DNA from: Brachionus plicatilis
Lineage: Eukaryota; Rotifera; Eurotatoria; Ploima; Brachionidae
Direction: 5' to 3'
DNA: 64,000 bases
NCBI GenBank assembly: GCA_010279815.1
Contig: QEOQ01000573.1
Location: forward strand, 366,141 to 430,140
Part shown: in pieces, positions 23,366 to 35,080 of the stretch
How positions within the stretch are numbered: position 1 is the stretch's first letter
Layout of the letters: every line of letters starts with the position of its first letter
The notes under the pieces: model-generated
Database searches by the model: none
Told to the model about the DNA's origin: nothing
The model's input: only the letters and a program-made list of their open reading frames with translations
Program-made: the position numbers and the translations under genes

Positions 23366-24228
23366 CCTAAACTTCAAGATAGCATTGAATTTTTTATTAT
23401 TTAAATTAGATATGTAGCTTGTAATCTCCTGTATATCTAATGGTACAGAGGCGTTACTGACAGTAAATGAAATTTTTTTATTATAAAGTATTTTTGACTC
23501 GAAAGGAACATGAATATCAAAAAGAGCCCTTCGATGGTTAAAATCAATGTCGACACAAGATAGAGCGACCAGCAATAACATGGAGATCAGCAATCACGAA
23601 AGAATCTTCGAAATGGGAAAGAAATAGAGAAAAGAAAGTGTAAAGGCAAAAGATCGACCGGTGTGGAAATCAAAAGTTATTGCTGCACAAGGAGCAAATC
23701 AGAAAAAAAAAATTTTTTTAAATAAAATTTATCGTTTATTAAATTTTAGCATTTTAATAATAATAAGCAAAATTTAAGTTTAATATAAACAAAACTAAAA
23801 TCATTTATTTTCATATTTTTAGGAATTTTTGACATAAAGTAAACTGAAAACGTAGCCCAACAATGTTTTACATTTCTTTCCTCGTTAGTTTTCTTTTGAT
23901 CGGTTAGGAGAACAAAACACTAAAGTTGATTTGGGTTTGTTTTGTGAAATGGCATATTTATTTATTATTTTAGAACACTTTCACAAGTAAATTTTTTTCG
24001 CGCTTAAATTTTAAATTTCCAATGCAAAAAATTCAAAATAAAATAAAATGCTATCAAAATTTTTAGTTTTCAACTAGATTTAATATAAAATATTATTAAC
24101 AAGTCAATTGTTGAAATTTAAATTAATTTAAATTAAAAAAAATCAATATAATACTTTGAAAAAAAAAACAAGATAAATAGATGAATTTTACGTATATTTG
24201 CATACGATATAAAATGGAAAAACAAAAA
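23366..24228. repeat. Duplicated 3' flank of family copies
   Basis: 23560-23930 (GGGAAAGAAATAGAGAAAA, GATCGACCGGTGTGG, CGTAGCCCAACAATG, CTCGTTAGTTTTCTTTTGA) matches 56880-57195. 23950-24050 (CGCTTAAATTTTAAATTTCC) matches 34800-34860. These flanks travelled with neighbouring family copies F, U and K during duplication. I see no gene here; the 78-codon minus-strand frame at 23357-23593 has no recognisable features. Confidence 0.6.
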
Positions 24229-25317
24229 TTATTTTTTCGGATTTTGTTGAGGTATTTCAGCCTTAATGAATGCTTTAACAGTAACAGAGTCTTTATTCAC
24301 ATCATAGTATCCGTTTATTGGATTCATTACTTCATTTATTTTTAAAAATTTATGATATCCGTAACCTTGATGTTTAGTGTATAAATGTTCAATCTTACGA
24401 CTCAAGTCTTTCTTTGAATCAGCTTTATTTAAAAGTGAAAGCTCTGCTATAATGTTTACAGGAAATTTATTTGAGTTTGCTGTTGAATTACAAAACACAT
24501 AAAATCCCATTTCTCCATCGTCTTCATTCAGTCTGATTGAAATATACCATTCAAAATTTCGGACAATACAATCTTCTGAATACAAAATAAAATTCTTTTT
24601 ATCCTTTAATAAACAAAAATTATTGATAGTTAATTGAATAGCTGCCTCAGCACGGCTATCGTCATCAATTTCTTGATTATTTAAAATAATTTTTGTATTT
24701 TCTCTCAAATAGAGCTGACCAAATAATTCTGGAATATTATCAATTCTATCTGTTAGCTTAAATTCAGGCTCTTTCAAACCATCAATTATACTTGTGACCA
24801 AAGTGATACCATTATCGATTTTTTTTTTAATTTTTTTAAAAAAATTAACTTTAGAACTGATATTAAGATTTTTCAAATCAACATCTAAATTAACCAAATC
24901 AAGTTTCTTTGCTTTTTGAATTTTTTCTTCGAGTTCTTTTAATTTAAGATCTCTTTCCATGTCAATCTTTTCCAATAAACCATCATGATAATCATCTATC
25001 TTTTTATCTATCATAGCTTTGATTTCTTCCCTACGAAGGTCAACTTCTCTTTTTAAACAATCATAGCTTTCATCAATATAAAACTTAGGATAATTTTTAT
25101 AATCATCGAACTCCATCATCAAATCGTCATATTGATTTTTTTTCAATTCACAAGTTTTCTTAATCAATATCAATTTATTTCTTTCCATTTTCAAACATTC
25201 TTGAGTGGTCATTTTATGTGATTTGCACACTGGGCATGAAAACTTACCATTGCTGTAAAAAATGTCTTTGTATTTGGCAGAAAAGCCACATGGCAATGAA
25301 ATAATTAAATCGTCCAT
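24229..25317 (-). CDS. Intact zinc/coiled-coil/MATH protein (copy F)
   Basis: Uninterrupted single exon of 362 residues. Residues 1-45 hold the cysteine module C-x17-C-x2-C-x9-C ([24 protein letters not shown]), resembling a RING finger that kept its core and CPxC end. Residues about 70-150 are a highly charged coiled coil (REVDLRREEIKAMIDKKIDD). Residues about 215-355 form a MATH (TRAF-like) domain: IQLTINNFCLL, NFEWYISIRLN, GEMGFYVFCNS, AELSLLNKADSKKDL, YHKFLKINEVMNP and DSVTVKAFIKAE. MATH domains bind short peptides and in TRAF and TRIM37-type proteins pair with RING and coiled-coil parts. Substrate recognition for ubiquitin transfer is inferred, and the shortened zinc module may lack ligase activity. 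Copy K at 35081-36160 is its close duplicate, including the upstream flank. Confidence 0.9.
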   Translation of the reverse strand: MDDLIISLPCGFSAKYKDIFYSNGKFSCPVCKSHKMTTQECLKMERNKLILIKKTCELKKNQYDDLMMEFDDYKNYPKFYIDESYDCLKREVDLRREEIKAMIDKKIDDYHDGLLEKIDMERDLKLKELEEKIQKAKKLDLVNLDVDLKNLNISSKVNFFKKIKKKIDNGITLVTSIIDGLKEPEFKLTDRIDNIPELFGQLYLRENTKIILNNQEIDDDSRAEAAIQLTINNFCLLKDKKNFILYSEDCIVRNFEWYISIRLNEDDGEMGFYVFCNSTANSNKFPVNIIAELSLLNKADSKKDLSRKIEHLYTKHQGYGYHKFLKINEVMNPINGYYDVNKDSVTVKAFIKAEIPQQNPKK

Positions 25318-26230
25318 TTTGTCTATTTTATCAAAATTAAAAATAATTAAAAATCATGTTGTGTTTTAAATAATTTAAAAGAACCTTTGAATCAAACCAT
25401 TTTTATTTTAAGCCTTTAAGATTGGCAATTAGTTTTGCCTTTAGGAAATTTTAAATAAGTATTAAGCTAAATAATTTTGAAAAATTTAAATTTTTAAGAA
25501 ATGAAAAACTTTAAATGAAATTTTGTGCTTATTTAAAATTTTATTCAATTTAATAATTCAGCTTAAATTACAATTTAAAGGATCGGACCAATGTTAAAAA
25601 TTAAAAATTAAGTGTCTTCTAATTTGATAAATTTGAAAATGTTTGATTTCGAAAAAAACTTAACTTGTATTCTACCCCACATAATTTTTTATTTCCACTC
25701 TGGTGTGAAGCCAAAAGGAAAAAGAATGGCATCAAATTCATAAGCAAAAAAAAAATCAGATTTTAACAATGTTTTGATTAAAAAAAAATTTATCGAAAAT
25801 CCATGGGAACTTGCATAATTTTGAATGTTTTCTTCATTGATAGTGTTCATGTTTTTCATTCTTGGAACATAATGAAAATTTTTGTAATCCTGTTTTCATC
25901 TTTGCTTAAATAATAGCGGTTCATATAATTTCTTAATTTTAACTTTTTCTTTTAATTTTTAACGCCTATCAATGAAGCCAAATTTGATAATAATAAATCG
26001 AATAATATAAAATTTTTTTATTAAATTATTTTATTTGAATTTTAAAAATAAATCCATATAATTATGTAAATATTTAATTTAAGATGATTATTTTGTAGCA
26101 AGAAAATATATCAGGCCAAAAAACTTAAACAAATTTTAAATTATAAATTTTTCTTCTAAAGGTTCTTTTTTAAATCAGTCTTTTTAAATATATTTTTTAA
26201 ATTTTTCTCATCATTCTTTATTTATTTTTG
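25318..26230 (-). repeat. Conserved 5' flank shared by minus-strand family copies (type 1)
   Basis: The first 120 bp upstream of the start (TAATTAAAAATCATGTTGTG, TTGAATCAAACCATTTTTAT, GGCAATTAGTTTTGCC) recurs before K (36161), N (40713) and U (57828). More distal motifs (CATTCTTGGAAC, ATAATAGCGGTTCATATAAT) recur at 33860 and 41200-41380. The repeat carries the probable promoter and 5' UTR. No TATA box is obvious. Confidence 0.7.
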
Positions 26231-26866
26231 ATTAATTTAAATTAAATAATTTAACTTAAAGCAGTAATTAGCATCCATCTTTAACTTTTAAAAATTCTCA
26301 AAATAATTGGTTTTGTGAAGTTCAGTACAAAAGAACAGAACAAAATGATAAAAAATTGAATAATTTTTTTTCTAAAAGTTTAAAATTAATTCTGTAAATG
26401 CACCATGTTTCAAATACAATCTTGAGAAAACAATATAAAATTTTTTGTATCCTTTAAATTAGAAAAGTCTTTAATAATTAATTTAAATTAATAATTCATA
26501 ATTCCGTAGAAAATGAACATTACTTTGAAAATTTTTTAAAAGTTTTTCATTCTTTGGCAAAGTAAAATGATTTGATCAAATTTCATTCTTCAAATTTGAT
26601 CAGAACATCATCTAAATTGCCCAATTTAATTTCAATGCTTTTTGACAAATTACAATGCTCTATCAAATTTATAAAAAATTTACATATTAAAATTTTAGAC
26701 AAACCTAGAGTTAAATGTTTGAATAAAATTTATATTTGCAGAATTAATTGACTAAAACTGAGATTTGTAAAAAAATGGTTTGGTCTTAAAAGTGCAATAA
26801 AATAAAGTATTAATATTTTATAATTTTTTCTTTAAATATTAAAATTAAAATAAAAATAACGATAAA
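26231..26866 (+). repeat. 5' flank of copy G (type 2)
   Basis: 26690-26866 contains GAGTTAAATGTTTGAATAAA and GGTTTGGTCTTAAAAGTGCA. Close matches lie before copy J (31330-31469) and near copy T (55510-55670). It is a second class of co-duplicated upstream region, used by plus-strand copies. Confidence 0.6.
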
Positions 26867-27957
26867 ATGAATAATCTGAGCATTGCATTGCCATGCGGCT
26901 TTTCACTCGAGTACAAGGACTTAATATATAAGAGTGACAAATTTCAATGCCCAGCTTGCAAAAAACATGACATAGCAAGACAAAAATGTTTGAACATGAC
27001 AAAAAATAAGATGATGATTAATGAGATTAATCTCAATCTGAAATGGGAAAAGTACGAAGAATTAATGAAAGAATTAGAGAAATATAAAGGTGACCCAAAA
27101 TATTATATTGATGAAAATTTTGATAGTTGAAAAAGAGAAGTTGACCTTCGTAGAGAGGAAGTCAAAGATATGATAAATAAAAAGATTGACGATTATTATG
27201 ATGGTCTATTGGAAAAAATTGATATCGAAAGAAATCTTAAATTTAAAGACCTCGAAGAAAGAATTCTTTAAACAGAGCCATTAAGTTTTTTTAAATCAGA
27301 TGATGACAAAAATTTGGAAATATGTTCTAAATTAGATTTTTTTGAAAAAAATTTTATTAAAATTGACAATGGTATAAATTTAGTCCAAAATATTATAGAT
27401 GATTTAAATGAGTCTAAGTTTAAGCTAACAGATAGTTGTGATGAAATTGATATTAAAAAATTATTCGGCGAATTTTATTTGAGAGAAAAAACAAAAATTA
27501 TTTTAAATAATCAAGAAATTGATGACGATAGCCGTGCTGAGGCAGCTATTCAATTTACAATCAATAATTTACTCTATTTAAGAATAAAAAGAATTGTGAT
27601 CTTTATTCAGAAGATTGTATTGTCCGAAATTTTAAATGGTATATTTCGATCGAACTAAATGAAGAAGATGGAGAAATGGGATTTTATTTGTGTTGTAATT
27701 CAACAGCTAAGTCAAATAAATTTCCTGTAAACATTATAGCAGAGCTTTCACTTTTAAATAAAGCTGATTCAAAAAAAGATTTAAAAAAAAATTTAACATT
27801 ATTATTCACTAGATATCAAGGTTACGGAAAGCCTAAATTTATCACCATTAATGAAATAGTGAATCCAAAAAACGGATATTATGATGTAAATGAAGACTCT
27901 ATTACTCTAAAAGCAATTGTAAAGGCTGAATTTCAAAAAAAAAAAGATGAAAATTAG
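26867..27957 (+). pseudogene. Zinc/coiled-coil/MATH pseudogene (copy G)
   Basis: The full family outline is present: LPCGFSLEYKD with CPACKKH, a coiled coil, LFGEFYLREKTK and a MATH domain (MGFYLCCNSTAKSNKF, AELSLLNKADSKKDL, NEIVNPKNGYYDVNEDSIT). It is disabled by TGA at about 27128, TAA near 27268 and a frameshift near 27570 inside the first MATH strand. It is most similar to copy J (31470-32553) and lies in a duplicated block with it. Confidence 0.85.
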
Positions 27958-28412
27958 AAAAGAAGTAGAAGGAAAAACTAGGTGTTTTGTAACAAAACCA
28001 ATTTATCTTAAAAATTTTAAATAATGAAAAATTTTTTTGTTTTTTTTAAAACAACAATAAATTAATATTACATTTTTCATTAATTTTACAATTAAAATTT
28101 ATTTTTCAGTTAAAATTTATGACTTATTTTTCTAAACTTCACTTAACTAATATTATTTTAAACGAATTTATTTCAATTACTTTTTTTTATATGTTGTTCT
28201 ATTTTATTTTATTATGCAAGACACTTAGCAAGCTTCAAAAAAAAACTTTATTTGTTCATTGTAATTGTCAGAACATGAGGGTACTCTTTAATATTTCAAA
28301 AATGCCGTAATCCCTTACTAAGAGTTGTGTACATTAAAAGTTTAATACCTAATTTTTATTTTTTAAAATAGTGATGCTAGTTCTAAAGCGAATCTAAATT
28401 GAATCATACAGA
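27958..28412. other. Duplicated 3' flank of copies G and J
   Basis: The flank (AACAAAACCAATTTATCTTAAAA, then CAAGCTTCAAAA, then AAAAATGCCG) matches the sequence after copy J at 32580-32910. The short frame 28119-28310 is flank, not a gene. Confidence 0.55.
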
Positions 28413-28950
28413 AAAAGTAAAATAGAAATTGCCAATGGTATCAGTTTGGTTCAAAATATCATAGATGATTTAAATGAGCCTATGTTTAAGTTTGCCGATT
28501 TTAATGATGATATTAATATTGAAAATTTATTTGGAGAGATTTATCCAAAGGGAGAAACAATTCAATTAATTATTAACGATTTTTCACTATTAATAGATAA
28601 AAAGAAATTAAGATTAAATTTGAAAAAATTTTGAATGGTCTATTGTGATCATACTAAATCAAAAGAATGAAGAAACGGGATTTTATTTGGAATGTGATTC
28701 AATGGAAGAATCAAATAAATTTTCTGTAAATGTCTCTACAGAGCTAACTTTTTTGAATAAATCTGATTCAAAGAAAGACTTAAATCTTAAGATTGAACAT
28801 TTATTCACTCAAAAAGATAAATGTTGGGGGTATAGAAAATTTACAACCATGAACGAAATTTTGAATCCATAAAATGGATATTATAATGCAAATGATGACT
28901 TTATTACTGTTAAAGCAGTTTTAAAAGCTGAAACTGCCTCAAAAAATAAA
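28413..28950 (+). pseudogene. 5'-truncated MATH pseudogene (copy H)
   Basis: Starts within the coiled-coil end and continues VQNIIDDLNEPMFKFADFND, LFGEIYPKGETIQLIINDFSLL. It then has a deletion/frameshift around 28634 where the FRNFEW strand should be. It resumes with ETGFYLECDSMEESNKF, ELTFLNKSDSKKDL and YRKFTTMNEILNP before a further in-frame stop near 28870. Closest to copy O (43998-45035) and copy T. Confidence 0.75.
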
Positions 28951-29235
28951 AAAAATATTTATTTTATTTTATCAAGACGATTTTCGTCAATTTTTTTTTT
29001 ATTGAATTAAATTTTCCTTTGTGATTATTTAAAATTGTTTTGTTTACAATTAAAGAACCGGGAAGTTTACTTAATTAATTCATTAATATATTGTAATTAT
29101 TTTCTTTTAACAGTGCTTATAAATTATTAAACTGAAAAAAAACTAGCTTAAATCTGGTCAAATTTTTTTTTCTACGAATCAATATTCTGCTCAAGATATT
29201 AGTTAATTATTAAAAACCTTTGAATACAATATAAA

Positions 29236-29790
29236 ATTATTTCTATCCTTTAATAGAAAAAATTATTGATAGATAATAAAAAAGTTGCTTCGTTACGGCT
29301 ATCATCATCAATTTCAAGATTATCAAAAATTATTTTTATACCTTCTCGTAAAAAGATTTATCCGAATAATTTTTCAATATCAACATCATGATTACAAACT
29401 GAAATCTTTAACGTAGGCTCTTTAAAATCGTCTTTGATATTTTGAACCAAACTAATATCATTTTCGATTTCTATTTTAATTTTTTGAAAAAAATCTAATT
29501 CAGCATAAATTTCTAAAATTTTGTCAGCATCTAATTTAACCAAACTTAATATCTATATTTGATGAATTCGATGTCTTTTAATTTAAGTTTTAAATCATGC
29601 AAATATTTTCCAATAAACCATCATGGTAATGATCAATCTTTTTATTTAACATCAATTTAATTTCTTCCCTTTGAAGATAAATTTTATGTTTTTAAACAAT
29701 CATAGCTTTCATCAATGTAATATTTTTGGTCATTTTAGTAATTGTCGAGTTGGTTCAACAATTCTTCTTACTTATGCCATTTCAAATCTA
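29236..29790 (-). pseudogene. Decayed coiled-coil/MATH relic (copy I, first part)
   Basis: Minus-strand frames give DDDSRNEAT, a frame around 29358-29543 with LDFFQKIKIEIENDISLVQN, and a scrambled coiled coil (QKYYIDESYDCL near 29715-29740). Many stops and frameshifts are present, and the zinc module and most of the MATH domain are gone. This is an old relic. Confidence 0.6.
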
Positions 29791-29799
29791 GATTAATAT

Positions 29800-30115
29800 C
29801 ATTAATCTTTAGACTTGAGACTTGAGGAACAACTCTTCTTTTAGATTTAAACTTCCATTGCCTTATTAAAAAATCCAATTATTTGTAAGTAAATCATCCT
29901 TTGCTTTATTTAAAAATGTAATTCCATCATCAATCTTTACACAATAATTTTCAATTGTTCTAATCTTTTGGCTTTATCCACTTTATGTTAAATATTCAAA
30001 CAGATAATTTCTTGCTCAAACGATGGAAATTTTTGAATAACTGCCTCAAATTTGTTCAATTTTGGTTCTTTTTCATCATATAATATTACTAAATAATATA
30101 TTAACTAAATTTTGG
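29800..30115 (-). pseudogene. Decayed coiled-coil relic of the copy N type (copy I, second part)
   Basis: The minus strand reads YDEKEPKLNKFE, SFEQEIICLNI, then KVDKAKRLE. These match the coiled coil of copy N (39806-40712), with several frameshifts. It sits directly beside the MATH-type relic, so this segment is a fusion of remnants from different copies. Confidence 0.55.
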
Positions 30116-30289
30116 ACTTGAATAAAAGTTTAAATTTTATTTTGGAAATTCAAAATAAATAATATTTTTTTAATTAAAAGTTAAAAATTTGAAAAAATGT
30201 CAAATTCACGTCATTAAACTGGGACTTCAAAATTTTTTCCAATAATTCAAAGACATTTCTTGTGATTTTTTAACAGGTCAAGTTTATAT

Positions 30290-30978
30290 GGGTTTGTTGT
30301 TTTAACATACATCAAAATCTTCTCAACATACATTCATATCTTTTCAGCATACACAAAATTTTTCAAAACATACATTAACTTAAAAACATACACACATACT
30401 TAAAAGCATACAAAAATTGGCATATTAAAAAATAAAAAATTGAAATTTAAAATTATTTTCAAAAAATTGAATAAAATGAATAGACCGACAAAACAAACAA
30501 TTAATTATAAATATAAAATATGTGGTCATTTATTAGCACTAGAATCATTATTAAATGCACGTGAATTAGTAAATAAGCCAAAAAAAGGAGGTCAAAAAAA
30601 GTCTACTAAATCATTAGAAAAAGATTAGTTAATTATTAATTTTTGACTTATATTATTAAATTTAATTAAATCGAATAAAACATTTTTTTTAATAGTTTAT
30701 TACTAAATTTTTGTATTTTGAAAATTAAAATAAATCGTCTCTTATTTAAAAATAATTATTTTATTTATCTGCTAAAATTAAACAGGACTAAATTTAAAAG
30801 TGATTTTTTTAAAAAACCAGTATGTTTGTTAGCAATCTGTATGTTTTTCAGCCCTATGTATATTTTTAAGAATTTTGTATGATTTTCAGCAAATGTATGT
30901 TTTGATAAAAACTACGTATGGTGAAAAGATTTGAATGTATGGTGAAAAGATTTTTATGTATGTTGGTCAGCTAGACCC
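30290..30978. mobile_element. Mutator-like (MULE) non-autonomous element
   Basis: A 9-bp direct repeat AGTTTATAT (30281-30289 and 30979-30987) flanks an element of about 689 bp. Its ends are imperfect inverted repeats: GGGTTTGTTGTTTTAACATA on the left and, as reverse complement of the right end, GGGTCTAGCTGACCAACATA. Behind each end lie about six 18-21 bp subterminal repeats of the form CATACATNNAAATCTTTTCA, in opposite orientation on the two sides (30304-30415 and 30819-30970). A 9-bp target duplication is typical of Mutator elements. The inner ORF looks like the end of a MULE transposase. Confidence 0.75.
30440..30628 (+). pseudogene. C-terminal remnant of a MULE-type transposase (SWIM zinc-finger tail)
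   Basis: A 62-codon frame. KYKICGHLLALESLLNAREL followed by NKPKKGGQKKSTKSLEKD resembles the second half (CxH) of a SWIM zinc finger and the basic GRPKKxxKAL tail seen in Mutator-like transposases. The catalytic part is absent. It lies inside a MULE-like element, which supports the reading. The assignment rests on motif recognition only. Confidence 0.5.
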
Positions 30979-31469
30979 AGTTTATATATACATTTTTAAA
31001 AATATATCACAACAGTTCAGTAAATTGTCATTTAAATCAAAAAAAATTCATTCAGAATCGCTCTTTAGCATGAATGAGTCATGATCCGTGTTATAGATAA
31101 GAATAATTTAGAGAAAAGTTCATTTTGAAATATTGTCTCAAAAAGGCCAAAGATTGAAATTTGGTCTTAGTAAAACATTATCTGCTTTAATTAAGAAAAT
31201 GGATCAAATTCTAACATTGAAAAATTAAAAAAATTTTAATAATTTTAGAACATGTTTAGTAAATTTTGATCATTAAATTTAATTTTCCAATTCATCTTCA
31301 GCATTTAAAAGACAATTTACAATTTTAGATAATCCTGAAGTTAAATGTTTGAATAAAATTTATACCTGCAGAAGTAATTGAATAAAAATGGCTTGGTCTT
31401 AAAAGTACAATATAAAAGAGTGTTAAAATGCTAAAATTTTTTCTTTTAAAATTAAAAAAATAAGATAAA
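30979..31469 (+). repeat. 5' flank of copy J (type 2)
   Basis: 31230-31469 (CATTTAAAAGACAATTTACA, AATCCTGAAGTTAAATG, TTGGTCTTAAAAGTACAATA) matches 55440-55640 and, more weakly, 26690-26866. It probably holds the promoter of copy J. I see nothing else in it. Confidence 0.6.
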
Positions 31470-32553
31470 ATGAATGATCTAAGCATCGTATTGCCATGCG
31501 GCTTTTCGGTAAAGTTCAATGACATCATATACAAGAGTGGAATATTTCAATGCCCAGCTTGCAAAAAACATGACATAACAAGACAAGAATGTTTGAACAT
31601 GACAAAAAATAAGATGTTGATTAATGAGATTAATCTCAATCTGAAATGGGAAAAGTACGAAGAATTAATGAAAGAATTAGAGAAATATAAAGGTGACCCA
31701 AAATATCGATGAAAGTTTTGATAGTTTAAAAAGAGAAGTTGACCTTCGTAGAGAAGAAGTCAAAGATATGATAAATAAAAAGATTGACGATTATTATAAT
31801 GGTTTATTGGAAAAAATTGATATCGAAAGAAATCTTAAATTTAAAGACCTCGAAGAAAAAATTCTTCAAACAGAGCCATTAAGTTTTTTTAAATCAGATG
31901 CTGACAAAAATTTGGAAATATGTTCTAAATTAGATTTTTTTGAAAAAAATATTATTAAAATTGACAATGGTATAAATTTAGTCCAAAATATTATAGATGA
32001 TTTAAATGAGTCTAAGTTTAAGCTAACAGATAGTTGTGATGAAATTGATATTAAAAAATTATTCGGCGAATTTTATTTGAGAGAAAAAACAAAAATTATT
32101 TTAAATAATCAAGAAATTGATGACGATAGCCGTGCTGAGGCAGCTATTCAATTTACAATCAATAATCTTTCTCTTTTAAAAGACAGAAAGAATTTTAGAA
32201 TTTGTTCAAAAAAATGTTTTCTCTGAAATTTTGAATGGTTTTTTGATATCGAACTAAATGAAGAAAATGGATGGATGGAATTTTATTTGTATTGTAATTC
32301 AAAAGCAGAATCAAATAAATTTCCTGTAAATTCCAATTTTGAGCTTTCGCTTTTAAATAAATCTGATTCAAAAAAAGATTTAAAAAAAAATTTAACATTA
32401 TTATTCACTAAAGAAGGTTGCGGACATCATAAATTTATAAAAATAAGTGAAATAATGAATCCAAAAGAGGGATATTATGATGCAAATGAAGACTCTGTTA
32501 CTGTAAAAGCAGTTTTAATGGCTGAATTGCCTCAAAAAAAAGAGGAAAAATAG
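31470..32553 (+). pseudogene. Zinc/coiled-coil/MATH pseudogene (copy J)
   Basis: Nearly identical to copy G over most of its length. Intact parts are the cysteine module (LPCGFSVKFND, CPACKKH, QECL), the coiled coil, LFGEFYLREKTK and the MATH end (EFYLYCNSKAESNKF, HHKFIKISEIMNP, DSVTVKAVLMAE). Two lesions are visible. A 5-bp deletion near 31705 removes part of YYIDES and shifts the frame. A TGA at 32224-32226 replaces an Arg codon just before NFEWF. G and J share no visible inactivating lesion, so each probably died after the duplication. Confidence 0.85.
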
Positions 32554-33725
32554 AAAAGAAGGAGAAAAAAACTTTGTATTTTGTAACAAAACCAATTTTA
32601 TTTTTAAAACTTCAAAATAATGAATTATTAATTTTTTTTTTAAAATATAATAAATTATATTCATTAATTTAAGGATCTAAATTTGTTTTTTTTTTTCAGT
32701 TAAAATTCATTTAAAAATTTATGTCTAATTTTTCTTAACAAAACTAAACCAATAAAATTTTCAACTAATTTATTTCAATCAATTATTGTAATTTAGTAGT
32801 TAAATTATATTATCTTTTGAAAAACATTTATTAAGCTTAAAAAACAAATCTACTTTATACTTTGTGATTGTAAGAATATTAGCGTACTTATCCATTTTTT
32901 AAAAATACCGTTTACCCTTGGAAAGAGCTGCGTGCACTTAAAGTTAAATACCAAATTTTAGTGAATGCACAACAGACCCAGAGCTAATCCGAGGGTAAAT
33001 CGACAAATTATTAATTCATTCACTTAAATCCGAATTTTTTTAATTTAACGCGACATCTAATATCGAAAATTTTAAGTTATCACCGCATTATGAAATCACA
33101 AATTATTTACTTTTGCTACATTAAAAAACTAAAATTTAAATTTAAAAATTAAATTTAAAAAAAAAAGATTTTTCAGTTTTTAAGAAAAAAAAAGTAAAAA
33201 GTAAATTTCAATTAATTTGAAAATAGTCAATGAAAAATTTTAAATCAATTTTATAAATCAAGATTTTTTTAAGGGTTTTATTAATGTAATTGATTTATTT
33301 TTTTCAAAATTGATCAAAAATTGAATTTTCGTTCTTGCGATGAACGCGGGGTGATGAAGCAATTAAAAAATGTTCTCTGCTAGAGTCCCTTAAGGCGTTT
33401 TTATCAGTTCTTATCTATCATCAATCTTCAAGAATGATATTAATAGAGAATTATTTATCTTATGTCCATATAATCTTTAAAAAAAATTTAAACTATAATT
33501 TATAAAAAAAAATTCATTTTCAAATTGCTTGCCTCGCACATTTTATTGATTAAGAAATTTAATTTTATCTTTGCCTGATTTAATGAAATTAAATAAATAT
33601 TAATTTTCAAATTTTTATATATTAACTGTTTACATAAAATAAGTAATGTGAAAAACTAAATCCCTTAAAAATATGTTTATTTCCTTTAATACTTTAACAT
33701 TATTTATTTGGTAAGAAATATTTTT
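32554..33725. other. Intergenic spacer
   Basis: The first 350 bp is the duplicated 3' flank shared with copy G. The rest is AT-rich without a recognisable gene. A short island of higher GC (GATGAACGCGGGGTGATGAAG, near 33340) is unexplained. Confidence 0.4.
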
Positions 33726-34129
33726 TGAATACTGGGCATGAAAACCAACTTTTTGTGAAAAAAGTATTCTTTTTTTAATGCCAAAAACTTTATAATGGTG
33801 AAATCATCCAATTTGTGTAATTGTTTGTGAACCTAAATAAAGATAAAAAGGACGTTCACGTTTCTCATTCTTGGAACTTTATGAAAATTTTTACTCGAAT
33901 AAAATTTTATCTAGATTTTTGTTTTACATGACTAAAAATTTACAATTTAAGCTTCGTGGTCAACTCAATGTTTTAATCAGAAATTGAATGTGAGTCAGAA
34001 AGAGTCTCAGCCCTGTTATCATTTTTGCTCATATAATATTCATTCATTTAATCTCACTATTTTAACTTTTTTTTAAATTTTATCAATGAAGCCAAATACA
34101 AATTAAAAAAAAATAAACATTATTGAACA
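33726..34129 (-). repeat. Orphan 5' flank of a lost family copy
   Basis: This matches the upstream region of copies F, N and U (CATTCTTGGAAC, GAGTCTCAGCCCTGTTATCAT, TTTGCTCATATAATATTCAT) but no gene follows. At its proximal edge ATACTGGGCATGAAAACCAA is a decayed piece of the cysteine-module coding sequence (minus strand). A family member once stood here and was deleted. Confidence 0.55.
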
Positions 34130-34582
34130 ATAATCTAGAAAAATAGGGAAATGCGACATTAGTCCAATGAGCAACTTTTATAGAAGCCTTTTATTGATAT
34201 AACCAAGCTTATAAATGGATTTATTTATTTCTTTTGAGCTATCTAATTACTGTCCTGGATCGTTTTCAGTCAGAAAAATTCCACTATTTTTATTTTGGTC
34301 TAATAAAGTAAGTATTAGATAAAACATAGCCTTGTTTTCCTAAAACTCAATGCTATACCAACACTTTAATAAACATATTATTAAAATTGTTGTTTTAAGG
34401 GGCAAAAAAAGCAAATGGAATCTGAATATCAAGAATCTAGAAAAAAAAGGGCCCAAGAAAAAAATAAAATAAAATAAATAAAAAAAATCTCTTTAATTTT
34501 TCTAAACTTTTTGATTATTTAAAATTAAAATCAAAAATAATTTTCAGGCATAATACTTTTTTCATAGTGTGTGTACCTTCCT
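34130..34582. repeat. Dispersed repeat R1, copy 2 (inverted)
   Basis: Inverted counterpart of 3930-4370: AATGCGACATTAGTCCAATG, GCTATACCAACACTTTAATA and GGCATAATACTTTTTTCATA match its reverse complement. No ORF. Confidence 0.7.
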
Positions 34583-35080
34583 TTGTTCATTTATATTTTG
34601 ATCTTGATTTTTAAATTAAAAAAAATTTAAAAGTAAATTTTGATTATTCAGAAAATATTCAATGAATAATCTTTTGTCTGTTTTAAAAATCAAGATTAAT
34701 TAAGTTTTTTTTTTAAAGCATTTGATTATTTTTTATTCAAAATTGATCAAAAAATTTATAATTATAATCAATTTGTATATTATTTTAAAACTCTTTCATG
34801 AATAAATTTTTTTCACGCTTAAATTTTAAATTTCCACTGCAATCAATTTTATTTGGTGAAAATGAAATTCAAAACGAAAAAAAAGGTTATCAAAATTTTT
34901 ATTCTTTAATTAGATTTAACAAAAGGTATTTGGAACAAATCAATTGATTAAATTTATATTAATTTTAATTAAAAGAATCCAGAGAATATTTTTTGTAAAC
35001 AAAATAATAGTTGTGAAAAACATGGTTAATAGATAAAGTTTACATATTGTTGTAAACGATATAAAATGGAAAAACAAAAA

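Noticed and set aside
23357..23593. Minus-strand 78-codon frame
   Set aside because: Overlaps a hAT relic and a duplicated flank. No recognisable domain.
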